Source: CAYMEV01 sp964431655 [NCBI: uncultured bacterium] (GTDB lineage: Bacteria > CAYMEV01). From it: DNA of 6,656 nt. This document shows positions 1-6,656 of this stretch, in pieces; within the stretch, counting starts at the first letter, position 1, and each line of letters starts with the position of its first letter. The stretch is taken from contig CAYSKJ010000172.1 of assembly GCA_964431655.1 (NCBI GenBank), forward strand, positions 1-6,656, given 5' to 3'. The notes beneath the pieces are model-generated. The model worked only from the letters and a program-made list of their open reading frames with translations. It was not told the DNA's origin and ran no database searches. Position numbers and translations under genes: made by a program.

Positions 1-83
1 TCCTCATACCGGGAATCAGTATAATATGTAAAGCTGGTATAAAAGGGCCCCTTTACCGCTATATCTACAAATAACCGCCCCAT
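1..83 (-). CDS. priA: Probable primosomal protein N' (PriA helicase), N-terminal 27 codons only
   Basis: An open frame starts at ATG 81-83 and runs off the left edge of the window; only 27 complete codons are visible. The peptide begins MGRLFVDIAVKGPFYTSFTY and continues to YYTDSRYE. The pattern of a short beta strand with alternating hydrophobics (LFVDIAV), a variable turn, then a TFTY-like strand and an acidic residue run resembles the start of the PriA 3'-DNA-binding domain, which recognises the 3' end of the leading strand at stalled replication forks during replication restart. The start is supported by an AAGGA six bases upstream (90-94), with a second AGGAG abutting the ATG. It begins 14 bases after the transporter stop, so it is probably the last visible gene of the same operon. 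The identification rests on a very short segment; an unrelated protein with a similar N-terminal strand is possible. Confidence 0.5.
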   Translation of the reverse strand, partial: MGRLFVDIAVKGPFYTSFTYYTDSRYE

Positions 84-97
84 CTCCTTTCCTTTTG

Positions 98-1507
98 CTA
101 GTTCCACTGGAAAACAACGGCCGGAAAGACCAGCAGAATCATACCAGCCAGGGTAAGCATTAATACCAGGGGAAAGATAAATCTGAACCACTTATCATAG
201 GGTATCTTTGCAATCTGCAGGACTCCCATGAGAACTGCGCTGGTCGGTATAATCATGTTTGTTATGCCGTCCCCCAGCTGAAAAGCCAGAACAGCTGTCT
301 GGCGCGTAAAACCGAGGGCATCGCTTAAAGGAGCCATTATGGGCATGGTCAGGGCAGCCTGTCCGGAGCCGGATGGGATAAAGAAATTAATGCAGGTCTG
401 AAGCAAAAACATGACCTGGACACTGAATACGGAATGGAAACTTCCCCCCGCCAGCGCAGCATAGTACAGGATGGTGTCAATTATCCTTCCTTGCTCTGCA
501 ATGATCAGGATACTTCTTGCAAAACCAATTATAACCGCAGGAAGGGCCATATCCCTGACGCCCCTGGAAAAAGCCTCAACAGTCCTGGCTGCGGAGAACC
601 TGCATATCAGGGCTGATAAAAGCCCTAAAGCAAGAAAAAGCGCGCTTATCTCCTCAATATACCAGCCGGACATTCCCGGTATAATATAGTCTTTGCCCTG
701 CACCCCCATCAAAAGGGCAATTATAGAAAGTATAAGCAATAAAATCACAAGTTTCCTCCTGCCTGTAAATCTCATATCTTCTTCCTTTACCCCGCTTAGT
801 TCTCCTGCATAATGTATTTTCCCGGTAAGGCTTTTTTCCGGGTTCTTTTCCACCTTTAATGCATACCTGATCACATATGCAATTCCTATGGATGTAAGAA
901 CAAGCCAGACAATCAGCCTGTAGCCCTGTCCGCTGAAAAGCCCTATACCTGCTATGCCCTGGGCTATTCCTACTGTGAAGGGGTTCAGAAATGCCCCGGC
1001 AAATCCAAGGCCTGCTCCGACAAAAGCAATGGATACACCGACTATGGGGTCATAATCAAGGGATACGGCCAGGGGAATGGTAATCATGATAAAAACCAGG
1101 GTTTCCTCTGACATCCCGAAGGTAGCGCCCCCTATGGAAAATAAAAGCATCGAGACTGGAATTATAAACCTCTTAAGACCGGGATTTTTCCTGGTTAGGC
1201 TTATTATATTGAAAATAGAGGCATTGATAGCTCCCGTTGCATTAATTATGGAAAAAACGCCGCCGACAATAAATACAAAGGCAATTATCTCTCCAGCAGT
1301 TATAAAACCCTTTATGGGAGCTGAAAATATCTCCAGCAGCTGAGGTTTTGGCTCCACCCTCCTGTAGGAACCCGGCACTATCAGCTCTCTGCCCTCCTTT
1401 TCAATCCTTTCAAATTCCCCGGCAGGTATTATCCACGTAAGGATTGTAAAAACAAACATCAATACGAATATTATTGTAAGGGTATCAGGAAAGTTGTGCT
1501 TTTTCAT
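98..1507 (-). CDS. YfcC/DcuC-family inner-membrane carrier
   Basis: A complete 469-residue polytopic membrane protein of the C4-dicarboxylate anaerobic carrier-like (DcuC/YfcC) family, within the ion transporter superfamily. The family signature WIIPAGEFER sits at residues 25-34, right after the first membrane helix. Two re-entrant-hairpin-like segments typical of the superfamily are visible: GFAGAFLNPFTVGIAQG at 168-184 and FFIPSGSGQA at 375-384, the latter followed by FQLGDGITNMIIPTS at 409-423. About ten to twelve hydrophobic segments flank a charged cytosolic-looking loop at 218-250. Length is normal and nothing is broken. The ATG at 1505-1507 is the only possible start: upstream in frame there is no alternative start before a TAG. 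Relatives carry dicarboxylates, short-chain fatty acids or basic amino acids; the substrate cannot be read from sequence. It follows the kinase gene by 42 bases, and its start overlaps the stop of a micro-ORF. A weak AGGTG (1516-1520) lies 8 bases upstream. Confidence 0.93.
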   Translation of the reverse strand: MKKHNFPDTLTIIFVLMFVFTILTWIIPAGEFERIEKEGRELIVPGSYRRVEPKPQLLEIFSAPIKGFITAGEIIAFVFIVGGVFSIINATGAINASIFNIISLTRKNPGLKRFIIPVSMLLFSIGGATFGMSEETLVFIMITIPLAVSLDYDPIVGVSIAFVGAGLGFAGAFLNPFTVGIAQGIAGIGLFSGQGYRLIVWLVLTSIGIAYVIRYALKVEKNPEKSLTGKIHYAGELSGVKEEDMRFTGRRKLVILLLILSIIALLMGVQGKDYIIPGMSGWYIEEISALFLALGLLSALICRFSAARTVEAFSRGVRDMALPAVIIGFARSILIIAEQGRIIDTILYYAALAGGSFHSVFSVQVMFLLQTCINFFIPSGSGQAALTMPIMAPLSDALGFTRQTAVLAFQLGDGITNMIIPTSAVLMGVLQIAKIPYDKWFRFIFPLVLMLTLAGMILLVFPAVVFQWN

Positions 1508-1527
1508 AAAACATACACCTGTCTCAT
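1504..1527 (-). CDS. Candidate 7-codon leader peptide (MRQVYVL)
   Basis: Between the kinase stop and the transporter start, the best Shine-Dalgarno in the gap, AAGGAG at 1535-1540, is placed 7 bases before an ATG (1525-1527) that opens the reading frame MRQVYVL and ends at TGA 1504-1506. That stop overlaps the transporter start codon as ATGA. The same Shine-Dalgarno is 27 bases from the transporter ATG, too far to serve it directly. The arrangement fits a leader ORF that delivers terminating ribosomes to the transporter start (translational coupling). The peptide contains no run of a single amino acid and no hairpin pair was noticed nearby, so classic attenuation is not indicated. It could also be a chance ORF in a 42-base spacer. 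Confidence 0.4.
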   Translation of the reverse strand: MRQVYVL

Positions 1528-1534
1528 TTTGCTA

Positions 1535-1540
1535 CTCCTT
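1535..1540 (-). promoter_or_regulatory. Strong Shine-Dalgarno (AAGGAG) upstream of the leader ORF
   Basis: AAGGAG on the minus strand is a near-perfect anti-16S match. It lies 7 bases from ATG 1525-1527 and 27 bases from the transporter ATG at 1505-1507. The spacing assigns it to the micro-ORF rather than directly to the transporter, which has only a weak AGGTG of its own at 1516-1520. Confidence 0.6.
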
Positions 1541-1549
1541 ATTTTTATC

Positions 1550-4500
1550 TCATTCCAGTTCTTCAATGGCCTTTCTGATCTCCAGGGTTTTTTTATCCTC
1601 TTTGCCGTAAAAGCTGATGGACATATCAAGGGCTGCATGCAAATTCTCCCGGCCATTATCTTTCCTGCCCAGTTTTATGCATATCCTGCCTATATTGCAG
1701 TATATTGCAATGAGATCTTTTTTCCCGCCTCCCCTTTTATTTTCATATTCTTTAAGTAACTGGTAGTAATGCAGTGATTTCTCATAACTTCCCATATGAA
1801 AGAGCGTATCCGCAAGGTTATAATATAAGGTAAAGACCTCATAATGGTCCTTGCCAAATACCTTCATCCTTATTTGCAGAGCCTTTTCGTGATAGGACAA
1901 TGCCTTTTCATAATCGCCGAGATTGCTGTAGATATAACCGAGGTGATTATAGGAGGTCGCTATGTACGGGTGTTCTTCCCCGTAGTATTTAAGCCATATC
2001 TCCATTGCCCTGGTTATGTAATAAAGGGCTTTTTCATTCTTTTTGGTCCGTATATAAATGCCTCCTATATTGTGGTATGAGTTTGCAATATCAGGATGGT
2101 CATAATCATAGAAGACCTTCCTTATCTCTATGCTCTCCCTGTAATATCTCAAAGCATCATCATATTTCTCCATCTTTTCATATATCATTCCTATATTGTG
2201 GTATTCGGTAGCCACGCTCAAGTGCCTTTTCCCGAAAATGTCCAGAATAATATCCATGCTCAGGTTATAATAATATATGGCCTTTTCATACAAGTTCATC
2301 TTGCTGTATATCAGGCCGATATTATTATATCCCACAGAAACATCCGGGCTCTTGATTCCGAGTATATGGATCTTTATCTCCAGGGATTTTTCCACAAATT
2401 CCAGGGCATTTTCAAATTCTCCCTTATACCAGTAGATAACACCAATATCATTATAAAGCTCAGCGGTGGTAATGCTGTCCCCACCCTCCAATCTAAGCTG
2501 GATATCCAGCGCTCTTTTAAATCCCTCCAGTGCCCGGCTGTATTCTCCCTTTGCGTGGAATACCGCTGCCAGCTGGGTAAGGCTTTCGATAGTCCTGCTG
2601 TTTTCATAACCGAAGGCCTGCAACATGTGCTTAAGGCTTAACTCCGCAAATTCAGCAGCCCTGGTATAATCAGCCAGCATATAGTGATTTACGCTGCAGA
2701 GAAGATACATCTTTCCAGACAGGATGTCCCCTGAAACAGCAGGCCGTATAGTTTCCAGCAGTTTAAGGGATTCTTTCCACTGATTATCCTTCGTCATACT
2801 GTCTATCTTTTTCAAATAAAGGCTCAAATCTCTGCTCTGATTCGTTCTTTCCCGGGACAGAGCCCTGCTGTAAAAACCAGAAGCATTGCCATAGTGGTAA
2901 TTTTTCAAAGCCAGGTCGCCTGCCATCTCAAAATAAAGGGATGCCTTCTCTTTCAACCCGCCTTTCTGGTAATGGAATGCAATCTCCTCCATATATTCAT
3001 CCAGGCAATCCCGGAACACCTCTTCAAACCTCCGGGCAAGATACAGGTGCAGGGGCTTTTTATCAGGCATATCCAGTAAAACAACCTCTTTCAGTATCCT
3101 GCTTGCTATCCTGTATCTTACACCGTCTTCCCTGATTATGGAAGTCATTATCTCAACTCTTTCAAGCTCCCTGACAAGGCTGTTTATAAAACCTCTTTCA
3201 TACCTGTCCAATATCATGCTCATTTGCCGCAGGGAAAGCTCCTTGCCTGTAAGGGCTATTATGCAAAGGGCTTCCTTCTGCTTTTTATCAAAATCCATAC
3301 TGCTTATCCTGCTGAATATTATATTCCTGATTCTCTTGAAACCCTCCATTTCCTTTTCCCGTCCAGCCAGAGACCAAAACCTGGATTTGCGTCTTAATGC
3401 ATCTTTCTGAACCAGTATTTTTATAAATTCCTCTAAAAAATAGGGGTTTCCGCCTACCTGTTCCCTTATATCGTCAATCCTGGCCTTAAGGCTTTTATCA
3501 ATATTCTCTGAGCCGAAAAGGCCTTCTATATATTCCCTTACAGTCTCAGAGGAGAAGGGTTTGAGTAAAATCCTCTTCACTGAAGAACCGGCGGTGAAAA
3601 CTTTACTTAATTTATCAGAACTTTCATCACTGATAGCTGAATAGACAGTCCTCAGCAATCCCCTGGCGTATTCGCAATCCTTCATGTCCCTTAAGACGGC
3701 ACTTATAATGTCAATGCTGAATTCATCGGCATAGGAAAGGTCATCGATAATCATAACAGCCTTTTTGCCCATGCTGGCTGTAAAATCACCAATAATCCTT
3801 GATACTGCATCCACAATCGCAGTTCTTTCTTTTTTGAAATCTTCCACCGGTCCCAGGTTGACCTTTTCAAATATGGTTTCCCTGGGCATTATCCTCTTTA
3901 AATATGGCGCATACCTGATTACTGCTTCTTTTTTTAAGTGGAGGAATATTCTTTTCAGTACCGGTATAAAAACACCATAGGGCTTTTTATCATCCTTGGG
4001 GCAGAAGGCATCAATTACCAGGATATTACTAAGCTGGCAGTATTTTTTTAGCTCTGCAAGGAGCCTGCTTTTTCCGCTCCCGCTTGAACCGCATATTATA
4101 AGCATCCTGCTGTTGCTTTCATCATTCAAAACACTTATCATCTCATCCAGCTCAAACTGCCTTCCAATAAAGGGAGATCCCAGGACATAAGCCTCTTTTG
4201 TCTCTGATGTCTCAATTTCATAGTTTTTCTCAAGGTCTTTATTGATGGCTGTTATAATATCTGCACAGGACTGGAATCTTTTTTCTTTCTCAAAGGCAGT
4301 CATGCCCTCAATAATATGCCTTACCCCCTCATTATTAATGTCATCCAGCACTCTGCTTTTGATGTCATTAAACTGTCCCCTGTCTTTGAGTATTTTTACT
4401 ATAGTGCTCAGGTTGTAGTCATCGCCCTTATAGAATACCGAACCCGTAACCATCTGGTAAAATACAGCCCCCAGAGCAAAGATATCCACAAGGGGTGTTA

Positions 4501-5053
4501 TCTCTCCTGAAAGCACTTCAGGGGCCATAAAAACCACGGTACCTTTTATCCTGTCCCTTTCCCCCCTGCCTGTATCGGATATCCCGAAATCCGCGAGCTT
4601 TGCAGTTTCTCCGCTTATTATTATATTGTCGGGCTTTATATCTCTGTAGATAATATCCCTGGAATGCATAAAATCCAGAGCTCTGAGCATCTGAACAATT
4701 ATATCAACGGCCTTGCCGGTACTTATTGACTTTTCCTCTTTTAGTATACTGCCCAGGGTTGTTCCCGGTACATACTCCATCACAATATAGCAGTTTTCTT
4801 CCCTGTCTGTGATAAAATCATGGACCCTTACAAGATTCGGGTGTTTGAGCCTTGTCATTATCTCAAACTCCCTTTTGAACCTTTTTTGCATCTCTTCGCT
4901 TTTTTCCTTAAAAACACCGCTCTTAACGGTCTTCATGGCAAATTCCATATTATCCTGGAGCATGTCCTTTACCCGATATACCTTCCCCATACCCCCTTCT
5001 CCTATCTTATCAGTGACCATATACCGGTTGTTTATAACCACTGTCTTTTCCAT
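1550..5053 (-). CDS. Ser/Thr protein kinase fused to a STAND-type ATPase and TPR repeats
   Basis: A 1167-residue soluble signalling protein with no signal peptide or membrane segment. Residues about 11-275 are a Hanks-type kinase: glycine loop GEGGMGKV 18-25, ATP-anchoring Lys41, likely helix-C Glu62, YRDIKPDN 136-143 with catalytic Asp138 and Asn143, DFG 155-157, APE 177-179 and helix-F Asp190. All catalytic residues are present; Tyr136 replaces the usual His of HRD. Residues about 294-550 are an AAA_16/STAND-like P-loop ATPase: entry motif PFIGRQFELDEM, Walker A GSSGSGKS 322-329, Walker B VMIIDDLSYAD 433-443 and GGNPYFLEEF 534-543. Residues about 690-1150 are alpha-helical TPRs, with eight units phased at 42 residues from about 825. 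By family analogy the TPRs bind a ligand or partner, the ATPase acts as a nucleotide switch and the kinase gives the output; the actual signal and substrates are unknown. The ATG at 5051-5053 has an in-frame TGA 15 bases upstream, leaving little choice of start (Met12 is too close to the glycine loop to be likely). No Shine-Dalgarno precedes it. It appears to lead an operon with the transporter. Confidence 0.95.
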   Translation of the reverse strand: MEKTVVINNRYMVTDKIGEGGMGKVYRVKDMLQDNMEFAMKTVKSGVFKEKSEEMQKRFKREFEIMTRLKHPNLVRVHDFITDREENCYIVMEYVPGTTLGSILKEEKSISTGKAVDIIVQMLRALDFMHSRDIIYRDIKPDNIIISGETAKLADFGISDTGRGERDRIKGTVVFMAPEVLSGEITPLVDIFALGAVFYQMVTGSVFYKGDDYNLSTIVKILKDRGQFNDIKSRVLDDINNEGVRHIIEGMTAFEKEKRFQSCADIITAINKDLEKNYEIETSETKEAYVLGSPFIGRQFELDEMISVLNDESNSRMLIICGSSGSGKSRLLAELKKYCQLSNILVIDAFCPKDDKKPYGVFIPVLKRIFLHLKKEAVIRYAPYLKRIMPRETIFEKVNLGPVEDFKKERTAIVDAVSRIIGDFTASMGKKAVMIIDDLSYADEFSIDIISAVLRDMKDCEYARGLLRTVYSAISDESSDKLSKVFTAGSSVKRILLKPFSSETVREYIEGLFGSENIDKSLKARIDDIREQVGGNPYFLEEFIKILVQKDALRRKSRFWSLAGREKEMEGFKRIRNIIFSRISSMDFDKKQKEALCIIALTGKELSLRQMSMILDRYERGFINSLVRELERVEIMTSIIREDGVRYRIASRILKEVVLLDMPDKKPLHLYLARRFEEVFRDCLDEYMEEIAFHYQKGGLKEKASLYFEMAGDLALKNYHYGNASGFYSRALSRERTNQSRDLSLYLKKIDSMTKDNQWKESLKLLETIRPAVSGDILSGKMYLLCSVNHYMLADYTRAAEFAELSLKHMLQAFGYENSRTIESLTQLAAVFHAKGEYSRALEGFKRALDIQLRLEGGDSITTAELYNDIGVIYWYKGEFENALEFVEKSLEIKIHILGIKSPDVSVGYNNIGLIYSKMNLYEKAIYYYNLSMDIILDIFGKRHLSVATEYHNIGMIYEKMEKYDDALRYYRESIEIRKVFYDYDHPDIANSYHNIGGIYIRTKKNEKALYYITRAMEIWLKYYGEEHPYIATSYNHLGYIYSNLGDYEKALSYHEKALQIRMKVFGKDHYEVFTLYYNLADTLFHMGSYEKSLHYYQLLKEYENKRGGGKKDLIAIYCNIGRICIKLGRKDNGRENLHAALDMSISFYGKEDKKTLEIRKAIEELE
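1604..2581 (-). repeat. Eight TPR units with 42-residue period inside the kinase protein
   Basis: Aligned unit starts fall at protein residues 825, 867, 909, 951, 993, 1035, 1077 and 1118, i.e. spacings of exactly 42 until a final 41. Each unit begins with a (Y)xN(I/L)GxIY-like helix, then a (G)xYExAL helix and a long linker often carrying a G(K/E)xHP-like turn. The 42-residue period is that of kinesin-light-chain-like TPRs (TPR_10/TPR_12 type) rather than the classic 34-residue TPR. The repetition is seen at protein level; DNA copies have diverged, so this is not a tandem DNA array. Confidence 0.85.
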
Positions 5054-5124
5054 ATAAAACTTATATCATACAAATAGAATAAGTTGAGAAATATTTCCCG
5101 TGTATACTGCGATTACTGGTGGTC
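5054..5124. other. Intergenic leader region upstream of the kinase
   Basis: This AT-rich spacer between the terminator and the kinase start contains the extended -10 candidate and, upstream of it, a perfect 10-bp palindrome GAAATATTTC at 5088-5097. No ORF, no Shine-Dalgarno and no further hairpin of note were seen. The palindrome lies at about the -35 position or just upstream, where a regulator could bind, but a 10-bp AT-rich palindrome may be chance. Confidence 0.4.
5060..5068 (-). promoter_or_regulatory. Candidate extended -10 promoter of the kinase operon
   Basis: On the minus strand TGATATAAG matches the extended -10 form TGn-TATAAT at all but the last base. It ends 6 bases before the kinase ATG, so transcription would begin at or within a base or two of the start codon. 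No convincing -35 hexamer is seen 16-18 bases upstream, which an extended -10 does not strictly need. The region is AT-rich, so a chance match is possible. Confidence 0.4.
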
Positions 5125-5160
5125 AAAAAAAAGGGCAGTGCAAAAGCACTGCCCTTTTTT
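5125..5160 (-). terminator. Intrinsic terminator after the extracellular protein gene
   Basis: A perfect 9-bp GC-rich stem (arms 5133-5141 and 5146-5154, GGGCAGTGC type) closes a 4-base loop. On the minus strand it is followed by eight Ts (complement of the A run 5125-5132). It begins 18 bases past the stop codon of the gene at 5178, so it ends that transcript and insulates the kinase operon. Six Ts at 5155-5160 flank the other side, so it could also act on plus-strand transcription, though no plus-strand gene is present. Confidence 0.93.
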
Positions 5161-5177
5161 GTATCTGTTATTGCTGA

Positions 5178-6656
5178 TTATTCAACAGTTGCCATGGCAT
5201 TTGAGTTGCCGGCTATCATCATCCTCTCCCAGGAACTTGTATAGGACTTGTAGAGGTAAAGGTCAAGGGAATTGGCATCGCATGTTACAAGGTCATCCTT
5301 TTCCCTGCCTGTAAATTTTCCTGAGATTATCCTCTTTAAGGGTACATATAGAAGTGTTGACCATGATGTGGTGTCATAGCAATAATAATAGGTCCTGTTC
5401 TGATATACTATAAATACCTCTGCCCCGATACCAAGGGTAATATCACCGCTGGCAATCTCTGTGCCCGCATCGGGTGTTCCCCATGTAATCCTGTTGAACT
5501 GGAGGCCCTTTCCGCTCTTGTTCTTGGATACCCATACGGAGTTTTCATCTATGTCTTTAACAAGATCAAAGGGGGACTTTCCTGACATTTGAAAAACAAG
5601 GTTCTTATCCGGTATATACCTGATCAAATAGACTCCGAGGCCAGGAACCAACGCTACTGCTTCGTCATAGCCGTCTCCGGTAACATCCGCAGCAATTACC
5701 TGGGAAGGCGATGATATGGCTATCTTTGTGGTCGTATCGGCTAAGAAATCATAGGCATACATACCCTCAATGCCTGTAAAGGCAAAAACCAGCTCATCTA
5801 CACCGTCATTGGTTATATCGACACCCGTAATTACATCAGCGCTATTTGGATCAATATTCTGGAATCCTACACCGACCTCAAGGTAATTAATACCTGCATC
5901 AATATTGCCTCCTGCCGTAGTATTGGATACTATGAGCTGAAGCGGGCCTGAGGCTGATGTCTGAGCCAGGGTGAAGTCAAGCAGACCGACAGTAGATCCG
6001 CAAAGCATTCCCCAGGTTGCGGCATTGATATCATAGATGTAAAGGGTATCATCAGCAAAGCGAACTATAAGGTCAAGATTCCCGTCATCGGTAATATCCC
6101 CTGCCATCATCTTGGTCGCAGTTACCGTTTCAAGGACTCTCTGCCATACCGAGCCTTTTGCCTGGGTATACTGCCATCTCCAGATGCCTTCCAAACCGAC
6201 ACTATCAATGCTCAGCATGGCAGGTACATAATCACCTACCTCCTCATAGTTGGCTGTAAGGATAACATTGCCTTCAGGCATGGTAAATGATGTAGCTGAC
6301 ATATTGGCATTATCAAGCAGATATGCATAATCGCCGGTCCACTCTACAAATACATAGCCCTTGGGCGGAAGCTCTGCAGATATATTGACCGTTGCACCTG
6401 CATCATAACTGCCGGCACCGTTAAGAACAACACCAATATCCCCGGGATCTGCAAGGAGTGTGACATCATACTGGACTCCTCCGCTGTAGCCGTCATTATA
6501 AATTACTGAATAGTCTATCAGCCATGCATCCATATCCATTCCTGTATAGCGGAAGGCAAAGTAAACAGTCTCTCCTGCATAGGCTGCAAGATCTAAGCTG
6601 TACCACTGCCACCCTGCAACATTTCCCTGAGGCTGTATTTCTGAAAGTTCCACATA
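5178..6656 (-). CDS. Extracellular-type protein with InlB-like repeat and FG-GAP/VCBS-like repeats (N-terminus outside window)
   Basis: The reading frame is open to the right edge: the codon at 6654-6656 is TAT and the next is GTG, most likely an internal valine, so the true start and any signal peptide lie beyond the window. Counting from that TAT, residues 1-57 resemble the end of a choice-of-anchor J / cleaved-adhesin-type jelly-roll (DLAAYAGETVYFAFRYTGMD then DAWLIDYSV). Residues about 62-138 are an InlB-B-like bacterial repeat (VTLLADPGDIGVVL, GAGSYDAGATVNISA, GYVFVEWTGDY, ILTANYE). Residues about 183-461 contain five FG-GAP/VCBS-like units with DITDDGNLDLIV, DITNDGVDELVF and DVTGDGYDEAVA as clear calcium-loop motifs and two degenerate copies; such repeats usually build a beta-propeller. 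No LPXTG, C-terminal membrane anchor or type IX sorting tail is evident. A surface or secreted binding role is inferred; no catalytic domain is visible. Its own terminator follows. Confidence 0.85.
   Translation of the reverse strand, partial: YVELSEIQPQGNVAGWQWYSLDLAAYAGETVYFAFRYTGMDMDAWLIDYSVIYNDGYSGGVQYDVTLLADPGDIGVVLNGAGSYDAGATVNISAELPPKGYVFVEWTGDYAYLLDNANMSATSFTMPEGNVILTANYEEVGDYVPAMLSIDSVGLEGIWRWQYTQAKGSVWQRVLETVTATKMMAGDITDDGNLDLIVRFADDTLYIYDINAATWGMLCGSTVGLLDFTLAQTSASGPLQLIVSNTTAGGNIDAGINYLEVGVGFQNIDPNSADVITGVDITNDGVDELVFAFTGIEGMYAYDFLADTTTKIAISSPSQVIAADVTGDGYDEAVALVPGLGVYLIRYIPDKNLVFQMSGKSPFDLVKDIDENSVWVSKNKSGKGLQFNRITWGTPDAGTEIASGDITLGIGAEVFIVYQNRTYYYCYDTTSWSTLLYVPLKRIISGKFTGREKDDLVTCDANSLDLYLYKSYTSSWERMMIAGNSNAMATVE

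Noticed and set aside
434-689. Two overlapping small plus-strand open frames
   Set aside because: Both are antisense to the well-supported transporter gene and show no family features.
1604-2581. Tandem DNA repeat or CRISPR-like array because of the 126-base period
   Set aside because: The period is due to 42-residue TPR units; DNA copies are diverged and there are no identical repeats with unique spacers.
2374-2607. A 77-residue minus-strand open frame in another frame of the kinase gene
   Set aside because: It sits wholly inside the TPR coding region, whose frame is intact, and has no recognisable domain.
2096-2641. A 181-residue plus-strand open frame, the longest on that strand
   Set aside because: It lies antisense to the TPR part of the kinase, has no recognisable domain, and its hydrophobic Ile/His/Tyr-rich composition is what antisense of such repeats gives.
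6651-6653. GTG as the start codon of the extracellular protein
   Set aside because: The frame stays open to the window edge (TAT at 6654-6656) and the sequence there is mid-domain, so this is most likely an internal valine.

Overview
The window carries four genes and one candidate micro-ORF, all on the minus strand, so biological order runs from high to low coordinates. In that order: the C-terminal part of a large extracellular-type protein (5178-6656, its N-terminus lies outside the window); an intrinsic terminator (5125-5160); a 1167-residue soluble Ser/Thr kinase fused to a STAND-type ATPase and a TPR tail (1550-5053); a possible 7-codon leader ORF (1504-1527); a DcuC/YfcC-type membrane transporter (98-1507); and the first 27 codons of a gene that looks like priA (1-83). 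No tRNA, rRNA, CRISPR array, insertion sequence or plus-strand gene was recognised.

The organism is bacterial, moderately AT-rich, with AGGAG-type Shine-Dalgarno sites before most genes. YfcC/DcuC-family carriers are frequent in anaerobes and fermenters, and kinase-ATPase-TPR giants together with secreted InlB-repeat/FG-GAP-like proteins are common in environmental Bacillota, spirochaetes and candidate phyla. The phylum cannot be settled from this window.

The terminator isolates the extracellular protein gene from what follows. The kinase, leader ORF, transporter and priA-like gene are packed with gaps of 42 nt or less and no visible terminator between them, so they probably form one operon. 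It may start at an extended -10 promoter (5060-5068) placed so close to the kinase ATG that the kinase mRNA may be leaderless; no Shine-Dalgarno precedes this gene. The attractive, unproven reading is that a cytoplasmic signalling protein is co-expressed with an inner-membrane carrier that it could regulate or whose substrate it could monitor. The points most worth a second look are the leader ORF that overlaps the transporter start by ATGA, the possibly leaderless kinase, and the kinase-transporter pairing.
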